Source: Pseudomonas oryzihabitans
GTDB lineage: Bacteria; Pseudomonadota; Gammaproteobacteria; Pseudomonadales; Pseudomonadaceae
Direction of reading: 5' to 3'
NCBI RefSeq assembly: GCF_024652905.1
Contig: NZ_CP102428.1
Location: 3,952,001-4,016,000 of the forward strand
DNA length: 64,000 nt
Position 1 is the first letter of the stretch. Every line of letters begins with the position of its first letter. The position numbers were made by a program, and so were the translations under genes. Below are positions 36,414-46,364 of the stretch, one piece after another. The notes under the pieces were generated by a model, which saw only the letters and a list, made by a program, of their open reading frames with translations, did no database searches and was not told where the DNA came from.

Positions 36414-37764
36414 GCAGACCACACTCGTTGAACAGGAAGACGCGCAACTCCTGGGCGCGGGTCTTGGGTAGCAGCTCGTGCTCGTGGCTGCGCACGCCCA
36501 GGCTTTCCAGGGTGCTGTCCTGGCCATGGCGCTCGGCCAGCAGCTGACGCAGCCGGCGGTGATAGCCTTCCAGGCCGTCGGAGGAGGTCAGCGGCAAGAG
36601 CACCAGCAGGCAGGGGTGGCCAGCCTGATTGGTCAGGCGCAGTTGCAGGTCGAGGCCGCGGCGGCTGCCTTCCAGCAGCGCCAGGGCGCGCTCGCCACCA
36701 TCGGCCTCGGTCATCTCGAAGCAGAACAGGCAGGCGGGCAGGGCGTGCTGCTGGGCATCGCGCAGCGAGCGCTTGAGGTGCTGGGAGAATTGCTGGGCGT
36801 CATCGTCGGCCAGGGCCAGCGCCTGGTGATCGCTGCCGAGTAGGTCGGCGATGTGGCCGGCGAGGATGGTCAGCAGATTGAGGGTGCGCTCGTTGAAGGA
36901 AAAGAACGGCATCTGCTCGATAGCCAGCACCGCCAGCAGGCGCTCCTCGGTATCCAGCAGCGGCACGCAGGCCTGCAGCGCCGAATGCTGGGTCTCGCCG
37001 CGCTCCAGCAGCGCCTGGCGGATGCTCAGGGTCTCACCGCGCTCCAGGGTCAGGCGCACCAGCAGGTCATCAGGATCGATGCCAGGCATCTCGCCCTGGC
37101 TGGCGAGGGCGCGACGATCCACCCGGCCATTGGCGTCGACCCGGTAGAGGCCCGCCACGCGCAGCGAACCGTACTGGGTCAACAGGCCGACGATGGGCTC
37201 GGCGAGGGCCTGCAGGGCATCCTGCTCGCGGGGCACCTCGCGCAGCTGGCGCCGCAGGTCCAGCAGCGAGCTGCGCAGGCTGAGGTCGTTGCCGGCGACG
37301 CGCTGTTCCAGGCGATCGTGGGAGATGCGCAGGAGGTGGTGGGCGCGGGTGAATTCGTCCAGACGCAGCTGGCGATAGTCGTTGGCCAGGTCCAGGCGTT
37401 CCAGGCGGCGATCCCAGAGATCGCGGAATTCGCCCACCAGCATGGCGCTGAGCAGCACGCCGACGATAAAGGACGGCGGGATCTCTTCGTAGGCCGGATA
37501 GCCCTGGCGATGCAGATAGAGCAGCGCCACCACTAGCAAGCCGGCACTTACCAGGCCGCGCATGAAGCCATAGCGCACCCCCATGAGGATGGGCGCGAAC
37601 ACCACCCAGGGAAAGGCCAGGCCAACCATAAGGGGGTCTTCCGGCACCAGCCAGAAGCCCAGGCCCAGGGCGGCCGCCGTGACCAGCAGGGTCTCCAGCC
37701 AGGACAGGCGGCCACTGGCGCGCGGCGCCAGGGTGTAGTCCTTGTGGACGGATTGCAGGGCCAT
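36391..37764 (-). CDS. pelD: c-di-GMP receptor PelD
   Basis: A 457-residue inner-membrane regulator. It has four N-terminal helices (about 22-115), a GAF domain (about 175-310) and a degenerate GGDEF domain (about 320-457). The inhibitory-site motif RxxD is present as R369-G-L-D372 (in SRRGLDLQLR). Arg403/Arg404 in EGYHRRLRQ are placed like the second binding arginine known in P. aeruginosa. PelD should therefore bind c-di-GMP and switch on Pel synthesis. No active GGDEF signature is present, so it is a receptor rather than a cyclase. Its ATG overlaps the pelC stop by one base (TGATG). Confidence 0.95.
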   Translation of the reverse strand: MALQSVHKDYTLAPRASGRLSWLETLLVTAAALGLGFWLVPEDPLMVGLAFPWVVFAPILMGVRYGFMRGLVSAGLLVVALLYLHRQGYPAYEEIPPSFIVGVLLSAMLVGEFRDLWDRRLERLDLANDYRQLRLDEFTRAHHLLRISHDRLEQRVAGNDLSLRSSLLDLRRQLREVPREQDALQALAEPIVGLLTQYGSLRVAGLYRVDANGRVDRRALASQGEMPGIDPDDLLVRLTLERGETLSIRQALLERGETQHSALQACVPLLDTEERLLAVLAIEQMPFFSFNERTLNLLTILAGHIADLLGSDHQALALADDDAQQFSQHLKRSLRDAQQHALPACLFCFEMTEADGGERALALLEGSRRGLDLQLRLTNQAGHPCLLVLLPLTSSDGLEGYHRRLRQLLAERHGQDSTLESLGVRSHEHELLPKTRAQELRVFLFNECGLHEQQVAV

Positions 37765-38279
37765 CAGCGCAACTGCAGCTCTTGCGCGGTGCCGCGCAGG
37801 ACCTTTTGTGCGGTGGCCGCCAGGCTCTCGCGCGACCAGCCGGAGCGGGCGCCGCTGTTGCTCCAGACCACCCGGCCGCTGGCCGGCTCGATCACCTGCA
37901 GGGTCACGCCCACCGCCGGTTCGCCGTCCAGACCGTTCTTGTACTGCCACTCGTCCACGCTGCCGGTGAGCACGTATTGCAGATTCTGCTGGCGCGCCCA
38001 GTCCAGGGCCGCGCGCTGGCGGGCCTTCTCGTCGTCGGTGGGGTTGCCGCCCTGACTGTCGTCGTAGACCTGCGGGCGGATGCCGCGCTCGCCGAGCACG
38101 CTGACCAGGATCTGCGCCGCCCGGTCGCCGGCCATGGGCGCCTGGGCATAGTTGGCCAGGGGCACCAGGCCCCAGCGGGCATCCTTGGGCAGGGCCTCGC
38201 CGCTGGGACGGGTAAAGTTCGAGCAGCCGGCCAGGAGCACGGTGGCGACACTGGCGATGAGCAGACGCGTGATGTTCAT
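37764..38279 (-). CDS. pelC: Pel outer-membrane lipoprotein PelC
   Basis: A 171-residue lipoprotein with signal MNITRLLIASVATVLLAGC (lipidated Cys19). In P. aeruginosa PelC forms a 12-subunit ring under the PelB pore and guides the cationic polymer outward. The mature part has the compact alpha/beta fold segments expected (VPLANYAQAPMAGDRAAQIL; LDWARQQNLQYVLTGSVDEW). ATG 38279 is chosen because it opens the signal; the upstream extension lies within pelB. Confidence 0.94.
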   Translation of the reverse strand: MNITRLLIASVATVLLAGCSNFTRPSGEALPKDARWGLVPLANYAQAPMAGDRAAQILVSVLGERGIRPQVYDDSQGGNPTDDEKARQRAALDWARQQNLQYVLTGSVDEWQYKNGLDGEPAVGVTLQVIEPASGRVVWSNSGARSGWSRESLAATAQKVLRGTAQELQLR

Positions 38280-38301
38280 GAGGTCTCTCCCTTGAAGCGG
38301 T

Positions 38302-41300
38302 CTAGCGACCGATTCGATTGCTGTATTGAATGCCCAGGGTGCTGCCGGCCTGACCGCCGCTGCCCTGGGGCGCGGACTGGTAGCCGGCGGTGAACGCCAG
38401 TTCGTCGTCGCCGAGCACTGCCATGCCCAGGCCGACATTTAAACCGTAGTTGAATTCGCGCTCGGTCCACTGCCAGCCGACCAGGGTATCCACCAACCAG
38501 CTGTACTGGGGATGGGTGCGGTTGAGCGAACCGGGAATGCCACGCCGCCAGCTGCTGCCGACATAGAGCTGGCCATAGCGATCCTGCAAGAGCTGGGTAC
38601 CGCCCAGGGCCTCCAGGTCGGCCACGGTGACCTCGCCGTTCTCGCCACTGCCGGCCAGGGGCTGCAGATAACGGGTGACGCTGGCGGGCAGGGTGCTGCG
38701 CGCCTTGTTCTGCTGGTAGGTGATGCCACTGCGCACCTGCCAGGTAGGGCCTTCGAAGAAGATCATATGGCTCAGCTCCAGGTTGAAGGCGAAGCCGCTG
38801 CCCAGGGCATCGCCGTCGCGACTGGAATAGCGATTGTGCGCCGCCCGCCAGCTCAGCTGGTCGCGTGGCGTGAGGTTGTGGCGACCGGCCAGGCTGACGC
38901 TGTCGCGCCGGCCCAGGGCGCGCAGATAGCCGCTTTCGTCGGGTTGCCGGTGCCAGTCCAGGGCCGCTTCGATCTCGGTGTTGCCATCGATACGCCAGGT
39001 GCGGGCGACGCCCAGGCCCAGGCGATTGCTGTCCGACCGCTGACTGGCGTCCACGGTGGTTTCCAGACCGCCGTCGGCCAGATTCTTCAGCACTTTGAGC
39101 AGCATCTGGTGCTCGTTGCCCAGGGCATCGGACTTGAGGCCGTCGCTTTCCACGCGATTCTGCTTGAACTGGACATCGGCGTAGACGTCATCGCTGAGTC
39201 GCCGGGCGGCGCGTACCTCGGTGCCCTGCTCGACCAGGCCGCCATAGTCGCGGCGTTCCCAGCCGGCCTGGACGCCGTTGGGGGTGCGTTCGGCCTGCTC
39301 GGTGGCCTGGCGCAGCAACTGTCGCTGGATGACCTCCGGCGGCTCGTCGCCGGCCGCCGTCAGGGCTGCGGCCTGGGCATCACCGGCATGGCCGAGGCGC
39401 TGCAGCACCTCGACGCGCTGCGCCGGATCCAGATCGCCGGCCGCCAGCAACTTCTCCAGCTCGCCGCGATTCTGCCGGCGCAGGACCTCCTGCAACTGCT
39501 CGTACTGGCGCACCTTCAGGCCACGGCTCTTGGCCCAGGCCAGCCATTCGCTCTTGAGGCCGTCGTCGTTGTTCTGACTGAGAGCGTCGAGCCACTGGTC
39601 GAACCAGAGCTGCAGCATGCTCGGCGAGCCATCCTGCCAGGCGCGCGCCTGGGCCAGGGCTGCCTGGGGACCGCGCAGGCTGGAGAGCAGTCGCAGATAG
39701 GTGGCATAGCGCTCGGGAGTGGCCGGCACCTCGTCGTCGGCCAGGTGCGGCGTGACCGCCTTGCGTAGCCGCAACGCCGCGTCCTGGTGGCCGGCGGCGT
39801 CCAGGGCATCGGCATAGGCGGCCTGGACCAGCCAGTCCTGGGCATGGGCGTCCAGATAGCGGCGATACCAGCCCAGCGCCTCTTCCGCCTGGCCCAGCAG
39901 CACCAGGCCACTGCCGAAGGGCAGCCAGAGCACGTCGCTGTCGCGGGCCCGGCCCTTCCAGTCGCGCAACAGGGTGGCCAGTTCGGTCTGGCGATTCTGG
40001 TCGATGAGCAGCCACAGCAGGCGCTCGCGGAAGCGGTCGTCGTCCGGGAAGCGCTGCAGGGCCCGGCGATAGCCTTCTTCGGCCTGGGCGATGCGCCCGC
40101 GTTGGAAGTCGAGACCCGACCGCGCCAGCCAGACGGCGGGATTGTCGGCCGATGCCGGTTCGCGGGCGGCGCTGGCCAGCAGCCGCTCCAGCGCGGTGGC
40201 ATCCTTGAGTTGCTCGGCCCATTGCAGGGCTTCGGTCAGGCGCCGCTGGTCCTTGCGCTTCTCCCAGCTCTGTTCCAGCAGCGCCAGCGCCTTGCGCGGC
40301 GCCGTGCGCCGGTACAACTCCAGCAGCCGATCCTCGTCGTTGGCCATCAGCCCCTTGCTGCTGGTGGCCAGGCGTTCGAAGGCCACCTGGGCGTCCGCGT
40401 CGCGCTCCAGTTCCCAGGCCAGTTCCGCGCGCTGCCGCCAGTAGTCGTCGCGCTGGCGCTGCTTGGCCGGGACCCGTTCGAGTACCGCCCAGGCCTCTTC
40501 GGGCTTGAACAGGGTCCACAGGGTGTCGGCCCAGGCCAGGTACTCCTCGGTGGTCAGCGGGAAGCGCTTGCCGAAGGCAGCCCAGCCTTCGGCTTCGGCC
40601 TCGCCCTGTTCGGTGCGGGCCAGCAACTGTTGCAACCGCTCCCACACCAGGCGCTGCTTCGGTTGGCGCTTGATGTAGCCGCGCAGCCAGCGTTCTTCCG
40701 CCTCGGGATCACCCAGGGACTCGTAGGCGAAGATCAAGGCATCCAGTTCGGTCTTGTCCAGCTGGCGCTCGTGGGACACCCGACCGAGCAATTCGACCAC
40801 GGCATCGAAGCGAAAGGCCCGGGCAGCCAGCTTCCAGGCATGATCGCGACGGGCGGGGTCATCGTGGCGGGCGAGCAGGCGCAGCCAGAGGTCGAGTGCC
40901 TCGTCCACCCGTCCGGTCCATTCACCCAGCTGGGCGAGCTCCGCGAGCAGTGGCTCATCGTCAGGACGCAGCGCCAGCAGTTGATGACCTTCCTCCCAGG
41001 CGCGTTCGGTGTCACCGCGCGCCAGGGCCAGCCGGTAGGCGGCCTCCAGGGCGGCCGGATCGTCCGGTTGCCACTCGCGCCAGCGTTCGATCAGGCGCTG
41101 GGCCAGATCCAGGCGTCCGCTGCCCTGGGCCGCGGCAACCCCGGCCTGCAGCCAGGCCAGGCCACGGGCATCGTGCTGCAGCCGGGGCAGTTCCTGTTCC
41201 AGCAGGGCGGCGGCTTCGGCGCCCTGGCCGGCGGCCAGCCAGGCATCGAAGGCCTGGTGCCGGTAGCCCTGGCGCTGCTCGGCCGAGTCGGCGAGATCGG

Positions 41301-41904
41301 CCAGGCGCAGATAGAGGCGGGCGGCTTCCTGCTGACGACCGCTCGCCAGATTCCAGCGCGCCGCCTGTTCCAGCCATTGCTGGCGTCGGGGTGGATCGCG
41401 GCGCGCCAGTTCGACGAAACGCTCTGCCGCGGTGGCCGGATCGGCCAGTTGCAGGGCGCGCTCGGCCACCCGTTGCAGCTGAGGCATGCTCAGGGTCGCT
41501 ACGTCGAGGGCGCTCAGCCGTTGCGCCAGGCGTTCGCGGTCGGCATCGGCCAGGCCCTGCGGCTGGGCTTCCGCCTGCAGGATGTCCAGTTCCAGGGCAT
41601 AGAAGGGCGTCGACGCCAAGGGCTCCGGCAGCAGTTGCAGCTGACGCCGCGCCTCGTCGATGCGCCCCAGGGCGATCAGCTGGTCGATCAGCTTCATGCG
41701 CAGCCCGGTATCGTCCGGGGTCGCCTTGAGCAGCACCTGGGCGTAGCTGATGGACACCTGGTCGGCCGGCTCCTCGCCCGGCAGGAACACCTGCTTGCCG
41801 TGAAAGGTCAGCACCAGCACCAGGGCGGTGAGGAGCGCGACCCCCAGCAGCGTCCAACCACTCAGGAGCCGGGTTTTCTTAGCCGCAGACGATCTCACCG
41901 TCAC
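38302..41904 (-). CDS. pelB: Pel outer-membrane export protein PelB (TPR plus beta-barrel)
   Basis: A 1200-residue protein with one N-terminal membrane anchor (about 13-33), a long periplasmic superhelix of tetratricopeptide repeats (about 50-850; many LA..A.....A.A....L repeats) and a C-terminal beta-barrel (about 890-1200) through which Pel exits. The TPR part binds PelA and stimulates its deacetylase. Length agrees with the 1193 residues of P. aeruginosa PelB. It overlaps the end of pelA by 26 bp. The C-terminus ends in alternating polar and hydrophobic residues (TLGIQYSNRIGR) typical of barrels. Confidence 0.95.
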   Translation of the reverse strand: MTVRSSAAKKTRLLSGWTLLGVALLTALVLVLTFHGKQVFLPGEEPADQVSISYAQVLLKATPDDTGLRMKLIDQLIALGRIDEARRQLQLLPEPLASTPFYALELDILQAEAQPQGLADADRERLAQRLSALDVATLSMPQLQRVAERALQLADPATAAERFVELARRDPPRRQQWLEQAARWNLASGRQQEAARLYLRLADLADSAEQRQGYRHQAFDAWLAAGQGAEAAALLEQELPRLQHDARGLAWLQAGVAAAQGSGRLDLAQRLIERWREWQPDDPAALEAAYRLALARGDTERAWEEGHQLLALRPDDEPLLAELAQLGEWTGRVDEALDLWLRLLARHDDPARRDHAWKLAARAFRFDAVVELLGRVSHERQLDKTELDALIFAYESLGDPEAEERWLRGYIKRQPKQRLVWERLQQLLARTEQGEAEAEGWAAFGKRFPLTTEEYLAWADTLWTLFKPEEAWAVLERVPAKQRQRDDYWRQRAELAWELERDADAQVAFERLATSSKGLMANDEDRLLELYRRTAPRKALALLEQSWEKRKDQRRLTEALQWAEQLKDATALERLLASAAREPASADNPAVWLARSGLDFQRGRIAQAEEGYRRALQRFPDDDRFRERLLWLLIDQNRQTELATLLRDWKGRARDSDVLWLPFGSGLVLLGQAEEALGWYRRYLDAHAQDWLVQAAYADALDAAGHQDAALRLRKAVTPHLADDEVPATPERYATYLRLLSSLRGPQAALAQARAWQDGSPSMLQLWFDQWLDALSQNNDDGLKSEWLAWAKSRGLKVRQYEQLQEVLRRQNRGELEKLLAAGDLDPAQRVEVLQRLGHAGDAQAAALTAAGDEPPEVIQRQLLRQATEQAERTPNGVQAGWERRDYGGLVEQGTEVRAARRLSDDVYADVQFKQNRVESDGLKSDALGNEHQMLLKVLKNLADGGLETTVDASQRSDSNRLGLGVARTWRIDGNTEIEAALDWHRQPDESGYLRALGRRDSVSLAGRHNLTPRDQLSWRAAHNRYSSRDGDALGSGFAFNLELSHMIFFEGPTWQVRSGITYQQNKARSTLPASVTRYLQPLAGSGENGEVTVADLEALGGTQLLQDRYGQLYVGSSWRRGIPGSLNRTHPQYSWLVDTLVGWQWTEREFNYGLNVGLGMAVLGDDELAFTAGYQSAPQGSGGQAGSTLGIQYSNRIGR

Positions 41905-44689
41905 TCACTCGTGTTAGCGGAAGTTTGAACGTCCAGAGTCCGGCCTGTCCCGGCTGGCCCTTGTAGCGCTCGCGCCCGACCCGCACCTCGCAGGCGGAAG
42001 CCGCTCTCAAGGTCAGCTCCAGCGGAAACTGCCCGGCGAAGGCGAAGCGGATACGGGTCGGCGACAGGTACTCCCATTGCTGCAGCGGAATGTTGGCTTC
42101 TTCCAGGGCGGGGGTGGGATCGCGACTGTCGCGCAGCACCAGCTGGGCGCTCTCGCCGGCCAGGTGGACATAACGCCCCTGCGGCAGGTCACGCACCCCG
42201 GCGATGCCCTTGGAGCGCTGCAAATCCGGCCAGCCCAGGCGCGGATCCAGGCGCAGGGTGCGCAGACCGTCGAGGGCCTTGATCGACCAGCTGCCGTCGG
42301 CCTCCCGGGCCAGGCTGGCGGTGTAGAAGCCATGCAGCCGACGCAGGTAGTCGCTCATCCACAGGGACAGCGGCCGCTCGGCGGCCATGCCCTGGTAGAT
42401 CTCCTCCATGACCTTGAGCGAGGCCTGCTTGGTGCCCGAGTAGAAGTGATAGTAGAGATGCAGCCCACGCAGACGGCGGGGGTGCTCGGTTCGCTCGAAG
42501 GTATAGAGCAGGTCGCGAAAGCCGTAGTAAGGGCCGCGCCAGAGATTGGTGTAGACGTTCTCGTTGATGATGGGCGCGTAGAACTGCAGGCCGCCGGGAG
42601 TGGGGCGGATGAAGGGATAGAGGCCACTCACCGAGGGTTGTGAACGGGTGATATGGGAGTTGCCACCATTCACGTTGAGCAGGCCGTTGTCGTAGGCGAG
42701 CTTGAGGGTGGCCGCATCGGGCTGGGCGTCACCGGACCAGAACACCATCTTCACCGGCTTTTGCGGGGTGGTCAGGCGCTCATTGATATAGCGGGTCGAA
42801 CCCACGATCTCCCGGGTGAAATCCACCTTGTCGTAGCCGGGAATCTGCATCATGTAGCCGTACTGGGCTTCGAAGTTCTCGCTCTGCTCGGCCACCGCTG
42901 GTTGCCAGAAGAATGGATGGCTGAAGGTATGGGTGGCCACCTCCACCTTGGGATCGGCGAACAGCCGGCGGGCGATGGGCTCCAGCTGCGCGGTCAGCTC
43001 CGGATAGCGGCCCTTGGGCCCGACCTCGCCCTCGATGATCGACGCCGAGGTCAGAAAGGGATGCGGCTGGATGAACTGTTCCAGGACCACCTGGCCGGCA
43101 TAGGGTGCGCCGGGTACTTCGGCCTTGGACACGAAGGCGTCGCCGTCGATATGCACGGTGGCGATGCGCCGACCGTTTTCCGTGGTCGGATCGGGCACCG
43201 GCAGGGGCGGCAGCTGCAGGGCCTTCGCCGTGAAGGCGAAGGGGTCGATGATCCAGCGACTGGCCTCGGGGCCGTCCTCCATGACGTAGGGGCTGAAGAC
43301 GAAGCCGCCCCAGGGGGCCACACCCATGGGCACGAAGCTGCCATCCTGGCCCGTGAGGCTGACCACCGGCGTCGGCCCGCCTGGCAACGTCTGCACGGCC
43401 GGCAGGCCACGGGTGCGCAACTTGACCGGCGCCTCGAAGTTGCCGGCGAGGGCGGGGTCCGCCACCTTGAGGGTCAGGTTGTCGGGCAGTGGCTTGCGAC
43501 TGACGCCAAGGCCCAGTCGCTTGAGCAGGGCCTCGTTGTCCAGCGGCAGGCCGCCGAGGATCAGTAGGGGGGTCTTTTCGTCCAGGCGCTGACCGATCCA
43601 GTCGTTGAACGCCCGGGCATTGGGCGGCGGACCACTGGTCATCCACATCACGACCCCGGCATAGAGGGCACTGGGCCAGGCCGCGGGCAGCGGTTTGGAG
43701 GCATCGACATAGTCCAGGCGATAGCCCTGGTATTCGAGGGCGCTGCCCAGGAAGCGGTGCACGGCCGACTGGCGCAGGGCGCCTTCGCGGCCATCGTAGA
43801 GCAGCGCCAGCCGTCGTGGTTGCAGGGCTACCGAGCTGATACCCAGGGTATTGAGATCCGGCGTGGTGATATAGGGCACATAGCCTTCGTCGCGCAGCCG
43901 CTTGGCCAGGCGCCGGGCTTCGTCACGCTGTTCTGGCGGCAGGTATTCGATGGCGATGACCGGGATGCCGGCACTGCGCGCCGCCTCGATCCGCGGCTTC
44001 AGCCATTCGCGATCTCCGGCGCTGACCGGTCGATAGGTTTTCTTGCCGGCATCCCAGCCCGCATAGATGGACTCCACCGCCATGGCGGCAGCCACGCCGG
44101 GCAGCTCGGGTTGCACCTCGAAGCCGCGATTGAAAAACAGTTTGAGCGATGGCTGGCGACGGTACAGTTCGGCCAGCAGGCTCTTCAGCGCCAGGCGCTG
44201 GGTTTCGCGCTGGTCTTCGGCCACCAGCTGGAAGCTGTCGAGGGTATCGAGGAACAGTCCGGTGTAACCGGCCTTGGCCAGCTGTGCGGCGCGTTCGAGC
44301 AGATGGGCCCGCCAGACCGGCGTGGCCAGATTCATCACCTGGCTGCCCCAGGCCTTGTTGGCCACCGGGCTGGCCCCCGCGCTGAGGCCGGCCTTCTCCA
44401 GCGCCGCCGCGTCGCCGGCGAATTCGCCGATGGACAGATAGGCGAAGGGCTGGGCACCGCCGTCGCGCAGGGCGCGGACATCGGCAGCACTGGCATGGCC
44501 GGGTTCGAGCACCACCCAGTCGAACTGGGCGAGTTCGGCCACTGGCGGTTTTTCCGCGTACCAGAAGGCCACGCTGGCGGGCGCGGCCAGGGCCGTGCCC
44601 ATGAAGGACAGATAGCCCAGCAGCCAGACCGTCAGCTTGCGCCACCCACCGAAGCGGGACCCTGCCCTTGTTGCCTTGCCTGACGCCAC
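41879..44689 (-). CDS. pelA: Pel hydrolase/deacetylase PelA
   Basis: A 936-residue periplasmic enzyme. After the signal peptide (about 15-36) comes the glycoside hydrolase domain (about 40-290) with the catalytic Glu206 in AMAVESIYAGWD, then a reductase-like linker. The polysaccharide deacetylase domain (about 505-800) carries the metal ligands D515/D517 in VHIDGDAF and H587/H591 in ATHTFSHPFFW. It trims and partly deacetylates Pel. First gene of the operon. I see a GTG start at 44689 with AAGGA six bases upstream; there is no in-frame ATG before the signal peptide. The 277 bp upstream carry the operon promoter; I could not identify a clear FleQ box. Confidence 0.95.
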   Translation of the reverse strand: MASGKATRAGSRFGGWRKLTVWLLGYLSFMGTALAAPASVAFWYAEKPPVAELAQFDWVVLEPGHASAADVRALRDGGAQPFAYLSIGEFAGDAAALEKAGLSAGASPVANKAWGSQVMNLATPVWRAHLLERAAQLAKAGYTGLFLDTLDSFQLVAEDQRETQRLALKSLLAELYRRQPSLKLFFNRGFEVQPELPGVAAAMAVESIYAGWDAGKKTYRPVSAGDREWLKPRIEAARSAGIPVIAIEYLPPEQRDEARRLAKRLRDEGYVPYITTPDLNTLGISSVALQPRRLALLYDGREGALRQSAVHRFLGSALEYQGYRLDYVDASKPLPAAWPSALYAGVVMWMTSGPPPNARAFNDWIGQRLDEKTPLLILGGLPLDNEALLKRLGLGVSRKPLPDNLTLKVADPALAGNFEAPVKLRTRGLPAVQTLPGGPTPVVSLTGQDGSFVPMGVAPWGGFVFSPYVMEDGPEASRWIIDPFAFTAKALQLPPLPVPDPTTENGRRIATVHIDGDAFVSKAEVPGAPYAGQVVLEQFIQPHPFLTSASIIEGEVGPKGRYPELTAQLEPIARRLFADPKVEVATHTFSHPFFWQPAVAEQSENFEAQYGYMMQIPGYDKVDFTREIVGSTRYINERLTTPQKPVKMVFWSGDAQPDAATLKLAYDNGLLNVNGGNSHITRSQPSVSGLYPFIRPTPGGLQFYAPIINENVYTNLWRGPYYGFRDLLYTFERTEHPRRLRGLHLYYHFYSGTKQASLKVMEEIYQGMAAERPLSLWMSDYLRRLHGFYTASLAREADGSWSIKALDGLRTLRLDPRLGWPDLQRSKGIAGVRDLPQGRYVHLAGESAQLVLRDSRDPTPALEEANIPLQQWEYLSPTRIRFAFAGQFPLELTLRAASACEVRVGRERYKGQPGQAGLWTFKLPLTRVSDGEIVCG

Positions 44690-44966
44690 ACCCAGTCCTT
44701 AAACGTACCCAACTTCGGTATCAGGTTAGCTACATTACGCAAAAGCGTGACGAAAAACTGCCCGTGCCAAGCCGAGCGGCAGCAATTACCAGGTTAATAG
44801 GTATCGAAATAATTGATGGCCGCCAGGCAAGCGCGTCTAGGCAGCGGCTTTCAAGTGTGGCGATGGGGAGAGGTGTAGCGCAGGAAGGCAGGAGGGGGTG
44901 TAGCCGAATGTCAGGAGAATTGCCGTCATGCGCGGCGGTAACCGGCATGACGGCAAGCGAGCGCTA

Positions 44967-46079
44967 TTACTTGAAGCTGCTGTTCAGGCTGGCGCTGGAG
45001 GAGAGGACGTTGGTGGAGCCCAGCAGTTGGCTGACGAAGCGGTTCCAACGGGTGATACCGGCCGGGCCGACGAAGACCACGTCCTGCGGCTGCAGATGGA
45101 AATTCTGCGCCAGCACGTAGGCGGTGGGGTTCTTGGCCGCCAGGTGGAAGACCTGGGCGGTGGCACCCGGAGCCTTCAGGTCTTCCGGGCCACGGATGAC
45201 GTAGACGGCATCGGCGTTGGCGGTTTCCTGCTGGATGCCACCGGCCTGGCTCAGGGCTTCCATCAGGTTCAGGTTGGTGATCTTGTAGCTGACCGCGGAC
45301 GGCGTGCGGACTTCACCGACCACGTAGACCTTGCGGGCGTCGTTGTAGGGCAGGTGGATGCTGTCACCGTCCTTGAGGTAGATGCCGTACAGCTTGGAAT
45401 CCTTGCGGTTCAGGCTGTCGGTATCCAGGCGGTATTCCTTGCCGTCGCGCACCAGGGTCACGCCGGTCAGGTCGGCACCACCGGTGTTGGCCACGCCAAC
45501 CTGGCCCAGGGCTTCCACCAGGGTGATGGGCTTGGTGGTCAGGGGAATGGCGTCGCCCTTGTTCACGGCGCCGGAGATGGTGACCTTCTGGCTACCGAAC
45601 TTCAGCACGCTGACGTCGACCTGGGGATTGTCGATGAAGGTGGCCAGACGACGGGAAATGTCGGTACGGATCTCTTCCAGGGTCTTGCCGGCGGCGCGCA
45701 CGGTGCCGACGTAGGGATAGAAGAGGGTGCCATCCGGACGTACCAGGCGACCGTTGGCTTCCAGCTGCTGCTGGGCGCCGGACGGAGCGGTCAGTTCGGG
45801 GTGATCCCAGACGGTGATGTAGAGCAGGTCGCTCGCACCGACGCGGTAAGCCTGCGGCTTGTAGTCCAGCAGGGGCTTGAGGTCGGGAGCCTTGGTCAGG
45901 GCCGCGGAATCCTGACTCATCAGCAGCGAGCTGGTGATCGGGATCAGCTGGACCTTGGTACCCTGGATGCTTGGATCGCTCTTGAGGTCGTCCTGGTCCA
46001 GGTACTGACCCGGGGAGTAGGCACAACCCTGCAGGACGATGCCAGACAGCAAGGCCAGAGCGGTAAATTTGGTTTTCAT
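44967..46079 (-). CDS. wza: Outer-membrane polysaccharide export lipoprotein (Wza type)
   Basis: A 370-residue lipoprotein (signal MKTKFTALALLSGIVLQGC, Cys19) that forms the outer-membrane pore for a Wzy-dependent polysaccharide. It has the PES domain (YRVGASDLLYITVWDHPEL...RPDGTLFYPYVGTVRAAGKTLEEIR, about 95-175) followed by two SLBB domains (VTISGAVNKGDAIPL; VYVVGEVRTPSAVSY). ATG at 46079 is chosen for the signal peptide; it comes one base after the stop of a 25-codon leader frame. It is separated from the GH5 gene by 285 bp, so it probably has its own promoter. It would couple to the Wzc co-polymerase encoded at 52-54 kb. Confidence 0.92.
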   Translation of the reverse strand: MKTKFTALALLSGIVLQGCAYSPGQYLDQDDLKSDPSIQGTKVQLIPITSSLLMSQDSAALTKAPDLKPLLDYKPQAYRVGASDLLYITVWDHPELTAPSGAQQQLEANGRLVRPDGTLFYPYVGTVRAAGKTLEEIRTDISRRLATFIDNPQVDVSVLKFGSQKVTISGAVNKGDAIPLTTKPITLVEALGQVGVANTGGADLTGVTLVRDGKEYRLDTDSLNRKDSKLYGIYLKDGDSIHLPYNDARKVYVVGEVRTPSAVSYKITNLNLMEALSQAGGIQQETANADAVYVIRGPEDLKAPGATAQVFHLAAKNPTAYVLAQNFHLQPQDVVFVGPAGITRWNRFVSQLLGSTNVLSSSASLNSSFK

Positions 46080-46080
46080 G

Positions 46081-46158
46081 TCATTCGTCCTTGATTGCTG
46101 ATTGAGTGTGAGCAAGAGGAATAAATCGGAAGGTAGAAGCAACGAGCCGGTTATTCAT
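46081..46158 (-). CDS. Possible 25-residue leader peptide before wza
   Basis: ATG at 46158 with a strong ribosome site (AAGGAACACC), stop TGA at 46083-46081, one base before the wza ATG (TGACATG). The peptide would be MNNRLVASTFRFIPLAHTQS plus five residues. The arrangement is that of a translationally coupled leader; the ribosome finishing the leader would be in place to start wza. No known attenuation motif is evident in the peptide. Confidence 0.4.
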   Translation of the reverse strand: MNNRLVASTFRFIPLAHTQSAIKDE

Positions 46159-46364
46159 GGTGTTCCTTCGCGAGACGAGGCACTTCTCGACAGTGGACCG
46201 GTTTCCATGCGGCTAGCCTGCCCAGCGTGCGAGAGAACTCGAGGTCTCAGCTTTTAGTTGTACGAGCACCTGAGTCTGCTGGTCTAGGACTGGCCTTTAG
46301 CCATCGAGTTCAGCGACCCCGGAGCGGAAAAAGGTGACGCCGTTCGAAATCTGTCACATCTCCC

